A stretch of DNA of 64,000 nucleotides from Sphingomonas radiodurans (lineage in GTDB: Bacteria > Pseudomonadota > Alphaproteobacteria > Sphingomonadales > Sphingomonadaceae): contig NZ_CP086594.1 in the NCBI RefSeq assembly GCF_020866845.1, positions 1,674,001-1,738,000 of the forward strand. Reading direction: 5' to 3'. Position numbers and translations under genes: made by a program. Positions within the stretch are counted from its first letter, which is position 1. Each line of letters starts with the position of its first letter. The notes beneath the pieces were generated by a model. That model ran no database searches, was not told the DNA's origin, and saw only the letters and a list, made by a program, of their open reading frames with translations. Shown piece after piece: positions 33,868 to 43,899 of the stretch.

Positions 33868-35372
33868 CGAACATGACGCCGATGCCGCAGAGCTTAGTCA
33901 AGCGCGCGCTCGGCGGGCATGCCGCGATCGGGCTGCTGGTGAGCGCGATGCTGTATCTGATCGCACTTTCGGGCACGATCGTCGTGATCCACGATCGCTG
34001 GCAGCGCTGGGAACAGCCGGCGATCGCCGAAAGTGGTGCGGTGCTGTCGCCGGCCGCGGCGCAGGCGGCGATGACGGCGGCGGTGGCGCTCGACAAGGGC
34101 AAGCCACCCACGACTCACCTCTACATCCGCATGCCGACCGACGATCTGCCGCGCGCCGTCGTCACCACCGATCACGCCGCCTGGTATGTCGATGGCGCGG
34201 GGCGCGTGGTGGGGCGCGAGGGCCATGCGTGGACCGAGTTCCTGATCGAGCTGCACGAATATCTGCATCTGCCGATGACCTGGGGGATGATCGTCGTCGG
34301 CGCGCTGGGCGTGGCGCTCGCGGCGCTGGTCGTGACCGGTGTGCTCGCGCATCCGCGGATCGTGCGTGATGCCTTCTCGCTGCGCGCACGCCACGATCCG
34401 CAAGTCGCGCGCGCCGACTGGCACAATCGGCTGGGCGTGTGGACCCTGCCGTTCGCGCTTGCGGTCGCGCTGACCGGGGCGTTCATCGGGCTGGGCAGCG
34501 TCGGCTTTAGCATGCTGGCGCGCGCCTATACCGGCGGGGACATGGAGGCGGTGTATGCGCCTATCTTCGGCACTGAGCCGACGCCCAATGCCGCGCCCGC
34601 GCCGCTGCCGAACGTCGCCGCCGCGCTCACCGCCGTCGCGACGCGCGTACCCGAGGCGAGCCCGATCTACGTGATCGTCCATGATCCGCGGACGGCGGGG
34701 CAGCACGTGCAGATCCTCGCCGAGCATCCGCGGCGGCTGGTGTATGGCGAGTCCTATCAGTTCGGCGAGGACGGCACGTGGCACGGGCCGGTCGGGATCG
34801 CGGGCGGGACGCTGGGGCAGCAGTCGGCGGGATCGGCGTACAATCTGCACTTCGGCAATTACGGCGGGCTGGTGGTGGAGCTGGCGTATATGCTGCTCGG
34901 GCTGGCGCTGTGCGCGATCACCGCAACGGGCACGACGCTGTGGCTGACCAAGCGCCAGCGCCGCGGGCTGCCGAGCGCGCGGATGAGCGCATGCTGGACG
35001 ATCGTGGTGTGGGGCACGCCGCTGGCGATCATCGGCGCGGCGTGGCTGCGCGGGCTGGCGGGGCCGGATGCGCCGCTGGTCGCAGCGTTCTGGGGCGTGC
35101 TGGCGGTGGCGCTAATCGTGGCGGCTGCGCGGCCGGCGTGGGTGGTTGCGGCACGGCTCCGCGATGCGACCTTCGTGGCGACGATCGTGACCGGGCTGGG
35201 ACATGCGATCGTGCTGCGTCCGGACGTGGGCGCGGTGCTAGCGCTCGATGCGGGGCTGGTGGCGTTCGGGCTGTTCGCGCTGATGGCGCCGCGCTGGTTT
35301 GTGCGGCCGGTTACCGAGGCACGCACCGGTCGGGTGGACGATCAGGTCTTGCGCGGTTCGCCGACGTCATAG
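33864..35372 (+). CDS. PepSY-associated membrane protein (putative ferric-siderophore reductase)
   Basis: A 502-residue inner-membrane protein. The first helix (LGGHAAIGLLVSAMLYLIAL) starts with RALGGHAAIG, and periplasmic PepSY-like domains flank the second and third helices (WGMIVVGALGVALAALVVTG; WTLPFALAVALTGAFIGLGS), with further helices in the C-terminal third. Conserved histidines next to the helices (LIELHEYLHLP; RADWHNRLGVWTLP) are of the kind thought to bind haem in this PepSY_TM family, related to FoxB/PiuB ferric-siderophore reductases. Genetic linkage to a siderophore receptor supports a role in iron release. Its 3' end overlaps the convergent monooxygenase gene by 31 bases. Confidence 0.85.
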   Translation: MTNMTPMPQSLVKRALGGHAAIGLLVSAMLYLIALSGTIVVIHDRWQRWEQPAIAESGAVLSPAAAQAAMTAAVALDKGKPPTTHLYIRMPTDDLPRAVVTTDHAAWYVDGAGRVVGREGHAWTEFLIELHEYLHLPMTWGMIVVGALGVALAALVVTGVLAHPRIVRDAFSLRARHDPQVARADWHNRLGVWTLPFALAVALTGAFIGLGSVGFSMLARAYTGGDMEAVYAPIFGTEPTPNAAPAPLPNVAAALTAVATRVPEASPIYVIVHDPRTAGQHVQILAEHPRRLVYGESYQFGEDGTWHGPVGIAGGTLGQQSAGSAYNLHFGNYGGLVVELAYMLLGLALCAITATGTTLWLTKRQRRGLPSARMSACWTIVVWGTPLAIIGAAWLRGLAGPDAPLVAAFWGVLAVALIVAAARPAWVVAARLRDATFVATIVTGLGHAIVLRPDVGAVLALDAGLVAFGLFALMAPRWFVRPVTEARTGRVDDQVLRGSPTS

Positions 35373-35641
35373 ACGCGCAAATCGCGCTCCCCGATGCCGA
35401 GCGCCGGCCACGCAGCGCGCCATTGCGCGATGTGCGCGGAGGCGAAGTGGCGATCGAGCGAGGGTTGATCGACCCAAAGCTCCTTCACGTGGATGAGGCC
35501 GGGATCGAAGACGTCCGCGGCGTAGCCATATTCGACGCAGCCGGGTTCGCTTCGGCTGGCGGCAATCATCTGCTGCATGATCGGCCGGGCGGATCCGATA
35601 TTGTCGATGGGAATGCGGAAGGTTCCGACGATCAGCAGCAT
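35342..35641 (-). CDS. antibiotic biosynthesis monooxygenase domain protein (ABM)
   Basis: A 99-residue ferredoxin-like fold protein of the YgiN/ABM family. MLLIVGTFRIPIDNIGSARP, MIAASRSEPGCVEYGYAADV and HVKELWVDQPSLDRHFASAH follow the family pattern (strand, helix ending in SR.E.GC..Y, strand, E.W.....L..H...). These small proteins act as quinol monooxygenases or in polyketide oxidation; the wider family has many uncharacterised members. Single gene, convergent with the PepSY gene. Confidence 0.85.
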   Translation of the reverse strand: MLLIVGTFRIPIDNIGSARPIMQQMIAASRSEPGCVEYGYAADVFDPGLIHVKELWVDQPSLDRHFASAHIAQWRAAWPALGIGERDLRVYDVGEPRKT

Positions 35642-35755
35642 CGCGTGAGCCTATGGTTGATGCACTTGGATGGAAAGGCCGAGCCTTACGTATGCTCATG
35701 GCGTCATCACGCGTTCAGCTTCTGGGCCGCAGCCTAAGCCTCTGAGGAAAATGGG

Positions 35756-36217
35756 ATGACGCATCGAACGATGATCGCCGCTGCCATTTTGTCGGGCTGC
35801 GTAGCAGTACCCGCAACGGCGCAGCGCAGCTTCTGGAGCAGCTCGTTCGGGCAAGGCAACATGGAATATCTGACCGGCGAGTGGGATGCTGCGACCGGTG
35901 GCGCATTGCTGCTCAACTGCTCGACACCGAACAACAGCGCATCCTTGTCCACGCAGATCGCCGGCCAATCGCCGCCGCCGGGCAGCGACCTTACGCTTGC
36001 GGTCCAGCGCGGCCGAGCGTCCCAGACGCTGCGCTTCCGCGCTGGCCCGCAAGGGTCGGTCGCGTTCGGGCGGAGCGCCTCGTCTGCACCACTGCGACAG
36101 CTATGGGAGGCGTTACGCGCCGGTGACACGGTTACGATCCGCTATGCCGATGGGCGGTCGAGCGTCCAGTCACTGGCCGGGGCCGCACGAACATTGCCGG
36201 CGCGACCTTGCGGCTGA
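35756..36217 (+). CDS. exported protein of unknown function
   Basis: A 153-residue protein with a clear signal peptide (MTHRTMIAAAILSGCVAVPA, cleavage after ATAQ). The mature part has a two-cysteine domain (LLLNCSTPNN ... LPARPCG) and strand-forming segments (DLTLAVQRGRASQTLRFRAG; DTVTIRYADGRSSVQS), suggesting a small periplasmic beta protein with one disulfide. It is convergent with the OmpA-family gene with a gap of 3 bases. No family recognised. Confidence 0.65.
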   Translation: MTHRTMIAAAILSGCVAVPATAQRSFWSSSFGQGNMEYLTGEWDAATGGALLLNCSTPNNSASLSTQIAGQSPPPGSDLTLAVQRGRASQTLRFRAGPQGSVAFGRSASSAPLRQLWEALRAGDTVTIRYADGRSSVQSLAGAARTLPARPCG

Positions 36218-36220
36218 ACG

Positions 36221-37299
36221 CTACTTGCCAAGCACTACCTCGACGCGTCGATTGCGCTGTCGACCCGCTTCGTCATCCGCGCCGTCGGGCTTCATATTGG
36301 GCGCGACCGGCTTCAATTCACCTAGCCCCTTGGTGGCGAGCTTGGTGCCGTCCACCGTTTGCACCGAGATGAGATAATCGCGCACCGCGGTGGCGCGCTG
36401 TTCCGACAGCCGCTGGTTATAGGCATCGTCGCCCTTGCTGTCGGAGTGGCCCTCGATCGCGGTGCTGGGCGGGTTCTGCGCCTTGATGAGCTGGGCAACC
36501 TTGTCGAGCGTCGGCCGCGCGTCGGGGCGGATCGTCGCCTTGTTGAAGTCGAACAGCACGTCGCCCGGCAGCAATACCAATGTGCCGCGATCGGTCTCGG
36601 TCGCGTTGAGTTCGCTCTTCAGCGTATCGACCTCAGTCAGCTGGGACGTGCCGACGTCGCCGGCCGTCAGGCTGCTGGCAGTGCCGCCTGCGGCGCGTAG
36701 CCTCGATCGCGCGACGTCACCGGCGAAACGCGTGCTGCTAAGTTTTTTTTTGAGCCGTCGTCACTCCAAGCCGCCTCGGTCGCTTCCAGCGGCAGCGAGA
36801 AACCTGGCGTGCTGCTGTATTGCGAATCGCTCATGCCATCGTTGACGACCAGCGTGACAGTGGCGCCCTTGGGGATCGCGCCGAGGAAGACGAGCTCGCC
36901 CTCCATCTTGGCGCCCTGCGTGACCTTCAGGTCCTTGTTCTCTACCGGCGGCGACAACCAGAACTTCTGCCCGTTGGCGACCAGGAACGTCTTGTGATTG
37001 GACCAGTCGAGATCGACGTCCTTGTCGGCGCCATTCACGATCCGCACGCCGAGAACGGATTCGTCGGCCTTCGCCTGGAACGAGGTGAGGTTTACCACCA
37101 TGCCGTTCTCCAGCACCTTCTGTTGCGCGAGTGCGATGGGCTTGCCGCCGCCGAACAGCCGCGCGGTAAGGCTCGGGCCTTCAGGGGTCGTGTCGGTGGT
37201 ATTAGCCTCGGCGGTATCCGCAGGAGCGGTGTTTTCAGGCTGTTCGCTGCACGCCGCGAGCGCCAGCGTGGCGGCGCTCAGCATGATCCAATGACGCAT
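36221..37299 (-). pseudogene. OmpA-family lipoprotein gene, frameshifted in a nine-base homopolymer
   Basis: The first frame starts MRHWIMLSAATLALAACSEQ, a lipoprotein signal with lipobox LAAC, followed by a domain with LGVRIVNGADKDVDLDWSNH up to EAAWSDDGSKK. At a run of nine A (nine T on the plus strand, 36743-36751) the frame goes off and ends at 36667. One base of difference restores KLSSTRFAGDVARSRLRAAG and leads without a stop into LNATETDRGTLVLLPGDVLF, DFNKATIRPDARPTLDKVAQ and the OmpA peptidoglycan-binding motif (IEGHSDSKGDDAYNQRLSEQ), ending RRVEVVLGK at 36221. Intact, it would be a 359-residue outer-membrane lipoprotein that binds diaminopimelate of peptidoglycan. It is either broken, an assembly error, or subject to slippage. 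Confidence 0.8.
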
Positions 37300-37403
37300 C
37301 GATCAACATCCCCTCAATCCCAGTTCCGTCAGTAACGGTCGGAGAACGATCGGGTTTCTTCGTGCAGGCGCGATTGTATCCGGCATTAACGCGAGCGCGT
37401 GTG

Positions 37404-38867
37404 TCAGCGCCCGTTGGCGTAGCTCACGATCTTCACGATCTCGCCCAGGCGAAAGCCGCGGTCGTCACGGCGGCCGTTGAGCAGGTCGAACAGCGCGCGG
37501 GGGGCAGGGTCGTCGACGCGGCGGGCGAGCGTGTCGGGCGTCTCGCCCGCGCTCACGCGCACGGCGCGAATGAAGCGCGGGCGCAGCGTCGCGGCTTCGG
37601 CCGACGAGAGGCGCCGGAACGACTGGAACAGCGCCGCCACCGCCGCCGCGCTCGCATCCGCTGGAGGAGACGCGATGATGAAATGGTACACCTGGCCGTC
37701 GCCACCGTCATAGACGGCAATGGCGAGCGGCACCGTGCCCTCTCCGCCGGACACGTTGCGCGCCGCGACCTGCACTTGCATGATGACCGCGGGCAAGCCG
37801 TTGATCACGGTCGCGACACCGTTCGTCACCTCGGACGGCGCATCGCCGACGATATGCGCGACAAGGGCCTGCGCATAGCTTTCCACATCGCCGCCGCGCA
37901 TCGGGCCGCCACCGAACTCGCCGGAGATACCGCCGGGGCCCGCCAGCCGGATCGCCCGCGGGCTGTTGGTGAGCGAGAAGCCGGCCGGCGCCTCGAAGGA
38001 AATGCGCATGATCGGATGCGCGAAGCGCCGGCCGATCACGAAGCCCTGTTCCGGATCGTCGCCGTAGAGCAGTCCATCGATCTCGGCGAGGTAGCGTTCG
38101 GCTTCCTCGGGAAGTGCATCGTCGGCGAGCCCGGTCTTTTGCGCGGTCGTGCGGGCGCGCGCGATGCGGCTTTCTGTGAGCGGGTGGCTCATCGCCCATT
38201 CGGGCACGCCGCGCGCGCTATCGCGGCTGCGCGTGACGGTCATGAACGCCTCCTGACGCTGCAGCGCGCCGAGCATGTCGGCGGCGGCATAGACGTCGTA
38301 GCCGGCGCTGCGCAGATAGCCGACGCCGAGATCGTCGGCCTCATATTCCTGTGTCCGCGAATAGCGCAGCCCGAAATATTGCGCTGCCTGGCTCACGAGC
38401 CGGGTGAGCCGGTCCGATCCTGTGACGCTGACCGCGATGACACCCAGCGTGTGCCAGATCGACCGCCGCTCCTGCCGCTGCGCGTGGCGGCCGACGATAT
38501 GGCCGACCTCATGGCCGAGCACCGAGGCCAGCTCTGCCTCGCTCGTCACGATCGCCACGAGGCCGCGTGTGACGTAGATGTAGCAACCGGGCACGGCGAA
38601 GGCATTCACGACATCGCTGTTGACCAGCGTGAAGGTACATTGGCCATCGAGCCCGGCGGCCGTGGCGACCCGCCCGCCGACAGCGCGGACATAATCCGCC
38701 TCCTCGCCCGCATAGGCGCCGCCGAAGCTGCCGAGCAGTTGCGGGTGCGCTTCCGCGCCATAAGTGCGATCCTCCGGCGTGACCGCCGTGCCGTCGTTCG
38801 CGGGTCCGCCGCACGTGGCGAGCAGCAAAGCGAGCGGCAGGGCAGCCAATCTGGCAGCGCCGCGCAT
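37404..38867 (-). CDS. M48 zinc metalloprotease lipoprotein
   Basis: A 487-residue protease. The ATG at 38867 overlaps the stop of the small upstream gene (TGATG) and yields a lipoprotein signal RLAALPLALLLATCGG with lipobox cysteine. The M48 domain has FAVPGCYIYVTRGLVAIVTS, the zinc motif HEVGH in LASVLGHEVGHIVGRHAQRQ, and EYEADDLGVGYLRSAGYD with the third ligand. A C-terminal region of 200 residues (AGFSLTNSPRAIRLAGPGGI onward) ends in a LysM-like or beta domain (VRVSAGETPDTLARRVDDPA). It resembles periplasmic BepA/LoiP-type envelope-quality proteases, which process misassembled outer-membrane proteins. Confidence 0.88.
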   Translation of the reverse strand: MRGAARLAALPLALLLATCGGPANDGTAVTPEDRTYGAEAHPQLLGSFGGAYAGEEADYVRAVGGRVATAAGLDGQCTFTLVNSDVVNAFAVPGCYIYVTRGLVAIVTSEAELASVLGHEVGHIVGRHAQRQERRSIWHTLGVIAVSVTGSDRLTRLVSQAAQYFGLRYSRTQEYEADDLGVGYLRSAGYDVYAAADMLGALQRQEAFMTVTRSRDSARGVPEWAMSHPLTESRIARARTTAQKTGLADDALPEEAERYLAEIDGLLYGDDPEQGFVIGRRFAHPIMRISFEAPAGFSLTNSPRAIRLAGPGGISGEFGGGPMRGGDVESYAQALVAHIVGDAPSEVTNGVATVINGLPAVIMQVQVAARNVSGGEGTVPLAIAVYDGGDGQVYHFIIASPPADASAAAVAALFQSFRRLSSAEAATLRPRFIRAVRVSAGETPDTLARRVDDPAPRALFDLLNGRRDDRGFRLGEIVKIVSYANGR

Positions 38868-38965
38868 CACAACCAACCGAGCAGGTAAAGCAGCAGCACC
38901 GTCACAGCGACAGATATGAGAACCGATCCGACGCAGCCCAAGCGGCGCGAGAAAAGAAAAAACAT
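38867..38965 (-). CDS. 32-residue single-pass membrane protein coupled to the M48 protease
   Basis: An ATG at 38965 behind GGAGATGCC opens MFFLFSRRLGCVGSVLISVA, then VTVLLLYLLGWL and TGA, whose last bases overlap the protease ATG (TGATG). The protein is a basic N-terminus followed by one membrane helix, so it should insert with its N-terminus in the cytoplasm. The good ribosome binding site, the overlap and the positive-inside helix argue for a real gene. It could be a translational coupler, or a small regulator of the adjacent protease; function is not known. Confidence 0.65.
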   Translation of the reverse strand: MFFLFSRRLGCVGSVLISVAVTVLLLYLLGWL

Positions 38966-39036
38966 GGCATCTCCGCGAAATCCCCTGCGACCCAACGGCC
39001 GATGGACGCAGGAGTTCGACGGCGCACATGCAGCGA

Positions 39037-41691
39037 TCAGCTCTCGATCATCTCGGTGATCTTGTTGGCCAGTTCGGTCATCACGAACGGCTTGGTCATC
39101 ACTTCCATGCCGGGATCGAGCAACCCGTTGCCGACCGCCGCATTCTCGGCATAGCCAGTGACGAACAGCACCTTGAGATCGGGGCGAAACTGCCGCGCGG
39201 CATCGGCGACCTGGCGGCCGTTCATGCCGCCGGGCAGGCCGACATCGGTGATCAGCAGATCGAGCTTGGTATCGGATTGCAGGATCCTGAGCCCGCTCGG
39301 CCCGTCGTCGGCCTCGATCGCGGTATAGCCCGCCTCCTGCAATACCTCGACGATCAGCATCCGCACCGTCGCCTCGTCATCGATGACCAGGACGGTCTCG
39401 CCCGCGCCGGCTTCGGCGATGTCCTCGCCGGTCGGCTCGCCGTCATCGACCAGATCGCCACTGTAACGCGGCAGATAGATGCACATCGTCGTGCCGTGGT
39501 CCTGCTCGGTGTAGACGCGCACCTGTCCCCCGGATTGGCGCACGAAGCCGTGGATCATCGACAGGCCAAGGCCAGTGCCCTGGCCGATCGGCTTGGTGGT
39601 GAAGAACGGATCGAAGATGCGATCGATGATCGTGTCGGGGATGCCGCTGCCGGTGTCGGTGACGCAGATCGACAGATATTGCCCGGCCGGCAGATCGCGC
39701 TCGCGCGAGGCGCGGTCGTCGAGCCACTTGTTGGCGGTCTCGATCGTCAGCCGGCCGCCTTCCGGCATCGCGTCACGCGCGTTGATCGCAAGGTTGAGCA
39801 GCGCACTTTCCAGCTGTGCCGCGTCCACCTTCGCCGGCCACAGCCCGCCCGCGCCGACGACTTCGACCTTGATCGCCGGCCCGACAGTACGGCTGATCAG
39901 ATCCTCCATGCCGAACACCAGCCGGTTTACGTCGGTCGGCTTGGGATCGAGCGTCTGGCGGCGCGAGAAGGCGAGCAGCCGCTGCGTCAGCGCCGCCGCG
40001 CGCTGCGCCGAGGTCTGCGCGCCGTTGATGAAGCGATCGAGTCCGTCGGTGCGGCCCTGCGACAAGCGGCGCTCGATGATCTCGAGGCTGCCGCTGATGC
40101 CGGCGAGCAGATTGTTGAAATCGTGCGCGATGCCGCCCGTCAGCTGCCCTACCGCCTCCATCTTCTGCGCCTGGCGCAGCGCCTCGTGTGCGTCGGCCAG
40201 TTCCGCGGTCCGCTCGACGACGCGCTGCTCGAGCGTTTCGTTGACGGTCTGCACTTCCTGAAAGAGCCGCGCATTGTCGATCGCGACCGCCGCTTGCGCC
40301 GCTAGCGCCAGGATCAGCCGCTCGTGCTCGTCGGTAAAGCGATCGGGCTCGGGGTGGCCGAACAACAGCCCGCCCAGCACGAGGCCGGTGCGCGAGACGA
40401 CCGAGACGGCTAGGTAGCTGCGCACCGGCAGATGGCCAACGGGCATTCCGTGATGCGGCCCGAGATGGCCGTAGCGCGGATCGACCAAGATATCGCGCGA
40501 CCGGATCACCCCTTCGTTGCGGAACGTCGGGCCGAACACGCCCGTCGCGCGCGGGCGGCCCAATTTGGTGAAGTCCTCGCGCGTCGCGCCCGACAGGGTG
40601 AACAGGTGCAGCCGCTCGCCCGTCTCGTCCATCACGTTGTGGAAATAAGATCCGTACTTTGCACCGGTCAGCTCCACCCCGGAATCGGTGACCATCTGGA
40701 TCAAGCGTTCCAGATCCAGCTCGCCGGTCAGTGCCGCGCCGACGGTGTAGAGCGTCTCCAACGCATTGCTCTGTTCGCGTAGCGACTGCTCCGCGAGATG
40801 CGTTGCGGTGACGTCAAACCCTTCGCAGAAGATGCCGGTCACGCGCCCCGTCTCGTCGGTCACGGGTTCGTAGATGAAGTCGAGGTAGCGTTCACCGATC
40901 GGCGCGCCGGGATAGTCGAGTACGATCGGCACGCGCTCCGCCACGAACCGCTCGCCTGTCTGATAGACCTCGTCGAGCCATTCGTAGAAGCCCTGCCCCG
41001 CGAGTTCGGGGAATACCTCGCGGATGGTCTTGCCGACGAAGTCGCGCCGACCCGCCAGTTTGCAATAGGTTTCGTTGACGAATTCGAAGACGTGGGTAGG
41101 CCCGTTGAGGATCGTGATGAACCCGGGCGCCTGCTCGAACAGCCGGCGCTGCCGCGCCGCCGCCGCCTCGCGATCGCGCTCGAACAGAATGCGCTCGGTG
41201 GTCTCGTGCCCCTGGTTGAGCACGCCCTCGACCTTCCCGCTTTCGCCGTAGATCGGGGTGAAGCTGTAGTTCCAATAAGTCTCGCGCACCGCACCGCCGC
41301 GCATCATCGGTAGCAGCTGGTCAAAGGTCGCGAAGCCCTGCCCATCGCGCATCACGGCGGCAAATTGCGGCCCGACCACGCTCCAGATGTCGGACCATAC
41401 CTCGTTCGCGGGCTGGCCGAGCGCCCCGGGATGACGCTCGGCCGGAATCGGCGCCCATGCGTCGTTGTACAGGAGCCGCAACTCCGGCCCCCAGTAAATC
41501 GCGGTCGGAAAGCTGGAATGGAGGCAGATGCTCAGCGCCGAGCGAAGCGATTGCGGCCAAGCCGTCGGCGCGCCAAGCGGCGTCCGCGCCCAATCATGCG
41601 CACGGATGAGCGCTCCCATCGTGCCACCTCCGGCGATGAAGGCGAGGTCGGGCGAGCCGTCGGATAGGGGTTCGGGCATTCCGGCTGGCAT
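39037..41691 (-). CDS. hybrid sensor histidine kinase (PAS-PAS-GAF-HisKA-HATPase-REC)
   Basis: An 884-residue cytoplasmic kinase with no membrane helix. Order: an N-terminal PAS-like module (about 40-175; [20 protein letters not shown]), a PAS/PAC module (185-310; [20 protein letters not shown]), a GAF domain (320-490), a short coiled coil ([20 protein letters not shown]), the dimerisation box [20 protein letters not shown] with the phosphoacceptor histidine, an ATPase domain ([32 protein letters not shown]) and a C-terminal receiver ([27 protein letters not shown] with the aspartate; VMTKPF). HDFNN boxes mark the HWE-adjacent light/redox/phosphate-type kinases of alphaproteobacteria. Its signal is unknown. 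It is followed on the same strand, 72 bases upstream, by a c-di-GMP gene. Confidence 0.92.
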   Translation of the reverse strand: MPAGMPEPLSDGSPDLAFIAGGGTMGALIRAHDWARTPLGAPTAWPQSLRSALSICLHSSFPTAIYWGPELRLLYNDAWAPIPAERHPGALGQPANEVWSDIWSVVGPQFAAVMRDGQGFATFDQLLPMMRGGAVRETYWNYSFTPIYGESGKVEGVLNQGHETTERILFERDREAAAARQRRLFEQAPGFITILNGPTHVFEFVNETYCKLAGRRDFVGKTIREVFPELAGQGFYEWLDEVYQTGERFVAERVPIVLDYPGAPIGERYLDFIYEPVTDETGRVTGIFCEGFDVTATHLAEQSLREQSNALETLYTVGAALTGELDLERLIQMVTDSGVELTGAKYGSYFHNVMDETGERLHLFTLSGATREDFTKLGRPRATGVFGPTFRNEGVIRSRDILVDPRYGHLGPHHGMPVGHLPVRSYLAVSVVSRTGLVLGGLLFGHPEPDRFTDEHERLILALAAQAAVAIDNARLFQEVQTVNETLEQRVVERTAELADAHEALRQAQKMEAVGQLTGGIAHDFNNLLAGISGSLEIIERRLSQGRTDGLDRFINGAQTSAQRAAALTQRLLAFSRRQTLDPKPTDVNRLVFGMEDLISRTVGPAIKVEVVGAGGLWPAKVDAAQLESALLNLAINARDAMPEGGRLTIETANKWLDDRASRERDLPAGQYLSICVTDTGSGIPDTIIDRIFDPFFTTKPIGQGTGLGLSMIHGFVRQSGGQVRVYTEQDHGTTMCIYLPRYSGDLVDDGEPTGEDIAEAGAGETVLVIDDEATVRMLIVEVLQEAGYTAIEADDGPSGLRILQSDTKLDLLITDVGLPGGMNGRQVADAARQFRPDLKVLFVTGYAENAAVGNGLLDPGMEVMTKPFVMTELANKITEMIES

Positions 41692-41763
41692 AGCGTCGCC
41701 CAGTCGGAAATGGGAAGCAAAGCTTGACTTATGTGATACGAATCATGGCGTTTCGCCCGCCTT

Positions 41764-43899
41764 TTACATCAAGGGCGCGAGCAGACCGGGCACGGTATCG
41801 GCCGGCGCCGGACGGCCGAACAGATAGCCCTGCGCGTATCCGCAGCCCTGCGCAGTGAGGTACCGCGCCTGTTCCTCGCCTTCGATGCCCTCCGCGACGA
41901 CATCGATCTTCAGGCGCCGCGCCAGATCGATCATCGAATCGACGATCGCGGCATCCTCGGTCCCGTCGCACAGGTTGGTGACGAAGCTCTTGTCGATCTT
42001 GAGCACGTCCACCGGGAACGTCTTGAGATGAGTGAGCGACGCGAAGCCAGTGCCGAAATCATCGAGCGCGATCGTCACGCCCTTGTCCCGGAAACGCGCG
42101 AGCATGGCGCCGACGCGATCGGTGTCGCGATCGAGCAGGACGGTTTCGGTGATCTCGAGTTCGATCCGTTCATACGGCACGCCCCACCGCGCGAATGGCT
42201 CCAGGACACGTTCGACAAGCTGATCGTGCCGGAATTCGGCCGGCGACATATTGACCGCGATTCGGCCCGGATCGATCCCATCGTCGAGCCACCGGCGCAG
42301 ATCGCGTGCGACGCACTCCAGCATGCGATCGCTCAGCCCCAGCGCGAGGCCGAAATCGTCGAAGGCGGGGGCGATCGTGTCGGGCCCTTGGATACCCAAT
42401 TTGGCATGACGCCAACGCAGCAGCGCCTCGAACCCGACCACGCGCCGCGTCTCGAGCGACAGCTTGGGCTGATAGAAGGGCACCACCAGTTCGTCGCGGA
42501 TCGCGATCCGCGCCATGTTGAGCATCGAGGCGCGCCGCTGGATCCCCGCGCGCATCACCGGCTCGAACATCGACAGTTCGCCACGCCGGCCGTTCTTGCC
42601 GACGTACAGCGCAATATCCGCCGATTTGAGCAGATCGGCCGCCGTCGTCCCATCGTTCGGATAGACCGACGCGCCCGCCGTTGCCTGCGTGTCGCACGCA
42701 TAGCCTTCATGCTCGAACGGCTGGCGAAGCGTCTCCAGCGCCCGCTCGACCAGCATCGCAACCTCGTCGCGCGCGACGCCTTCGAGCAGCACCGCGAACT
42801 CGTCGCCGCCCAGCCGCCCGACGACCGCCTTATACCCGAACGCGCGCTTCAGGCGGTGCGCGAAGACGCGCAGCAGCACATCGCCGGCATCGTGGCCGAT
42901 CGTATCGTTCACTTCCTTGAGGTGATCGACGTCGAGCAGCACGAGGCTGATCTGACTGCCGTCCTTCGCCCGCGTGATCGCCGCTTCGAGCTGTTCGGTG
43001 AAGAACGGGCGGTTGGCGATGCGCGTCAGTGCGTCGTGGCTCGCGGTCCAGCGAATCCGCTCCTCGGCGGTGCGCTCGTCGGTCACGTCGCGGATCGTGA
43101 CCAGCACGCGCTCCAATTGGCCGGACGGCGCATGGATGCGCCAGCCGTCGGTACGCATCCAGCGCCGCGCGCCATCGTCGGCCCGATCGACCCGCAGGAC
43201 GACCTCGAAGCGCGCGCTCGTGTCGCCAGCCTGCGCGGAGTCGACCAAAGCCTGGAGCAGCGGCCGATCCTCGGGCACCACCAGCGCCAGCGCGGTCGCG
43301 ACGCTCGGCGTGACATCCGCGCGCAGGCCAAGCATCGACTTGAACTCGGGCGACCATTCGCGGCGATTGCGCACCGCGTCATAATCCCAGATGCCGAGCC
43401 CTGCGGCTTGTGCGGCGAGACGAAAGCGTTCCTCGCTGTTACGCAGCGCGGTTTCCGCTTCGCGACGGGCCGTGATGTCCGACACGATCGTGATGGTCGA
43501 GAGCGGACAGCCATCAGGATCGAGCACGAACGACACATGGACATTGCACCAGACGAACGAACCGTCCGGGCGAATATAGCGCTTCTCGATCTCGAACGGC
43601 TCCGCCAGTGCCAGTTGATCGCTATACTTCTTAAGTGATCGTTCGAGATCGTCGGGATGCGTGAAATGCTCAAACGGCACCCCCTCCAGATCCGCAGGCG
43701 AGCGCCCAACGATCGCGCAGAACGCATTGTTGACCAGCAACACGTGACGATCGAAATCGCGGTGCAGGATACCGACGCGCGCGCGACTGAGCACCGCCTC
43801 CAGCCCATCGGTACGTGCCCGGTCGGTGATCAGGCGCCGACCGGTCTGGCTGTTGCCAATCTGGTTGTCATGCCGCAGCGCATGCGCAATCACCTTCAT
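41764..43899 (-). CDS. PAS-PAS-GGDEF-EAL cyclic-di-GMP protein
   Basis: A protein of about 711 residues; the start at the ATG 43899 is uncertain, as the frame is open to 43974. Two PAS/PAC modules (VGILHRDFDRHVLLVNNAFC; GLGIWDYDAVRNRREWSPEF) precede a GGDEF domain with intact VVGRLGGDEFAVLLEG and an EAL domain with intact VVGFEALLRWRHAKLG, AVNMSPAEFRH, ELEITETVLL, DDFGTGFASLTHLKTFPVDV and KIDKSFV. Both active sites look complete, so it may make or degrade c-di-GMP. With an adjacent exopolysaccharide locus, a role in biofilm or matrix control is plausible but inferred. Confidence 0.9.
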   Translation of the reverse strand: MKVIAHALRHDNQIGNSQTGRRLITDRARTDGLEAVLSRARVGILHRDFDRHVLLVNNAFCAIVGRSPADLEGVPFEHFTHPDDLERSLKKYSDQLALAEPFEIEKRYIRPDGSFVWCNVHVSFVLDPDGCPLSTITIVSDITARREAETALRNSEERFRLAAQAAGLGIWDYDAVRNRREWSPEFKSMLGLRADVTPSVATALALVVPEDRPLLQALVDSAQAGDTSARFEVVLRVDRADDGARRWMRTDGWRIHAPSGQLERVLVTIRDVTDERTAEERIRWTASHDALTRIANRPFFTEQLEAAITRAKDGSQISLVLLDVDHLKEVNDTIGHDAGDVLLRVFAHRLKRAFGYKAVVGRLGGDEFAVLLEGVARDEVAMLVERALETLRQPFEHEGYACDTQATAGASVYPNDGTTAADLLKSADIALYVGKNGRRGELSMFEPVMRAGIQRRASMLNMARIAIRDELVVPFYQPKLSLETRRVVGFEALLRWRHAKLGIQGPDTIAPAFDDFGLALGLSDRMLECVARDLRRWLDDGIDPGRIAVNMSPAEFRHDQLVERVLEPFARWGVPYERIELEITETVLLDRDTDRVGAMLARFRDKGVTIALDDFGTGFASLTHLKTFPVDVLKIDKSFVTNLCDGTEDAAIVDSMIDLARRLKIDVVAEGIEGEEQARYLTAQGCGYAQGYLFGRPAPADTVPGLLAPLM

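Noticed and set aside
37362..38888. 508-codon plus-strand frame opposite the M48 protease
   Set aside because: Shadow frame without motifs; the minus strand has HEVGH and a lipoprotein signal.
42028..43638. 536-codon plus-strand frame opposite the GGDEF-EAL gene
   Set aside because: No motif, Arg/Glu/His-rich; the minus-strand frame has intact GGDEF and EAL sites.
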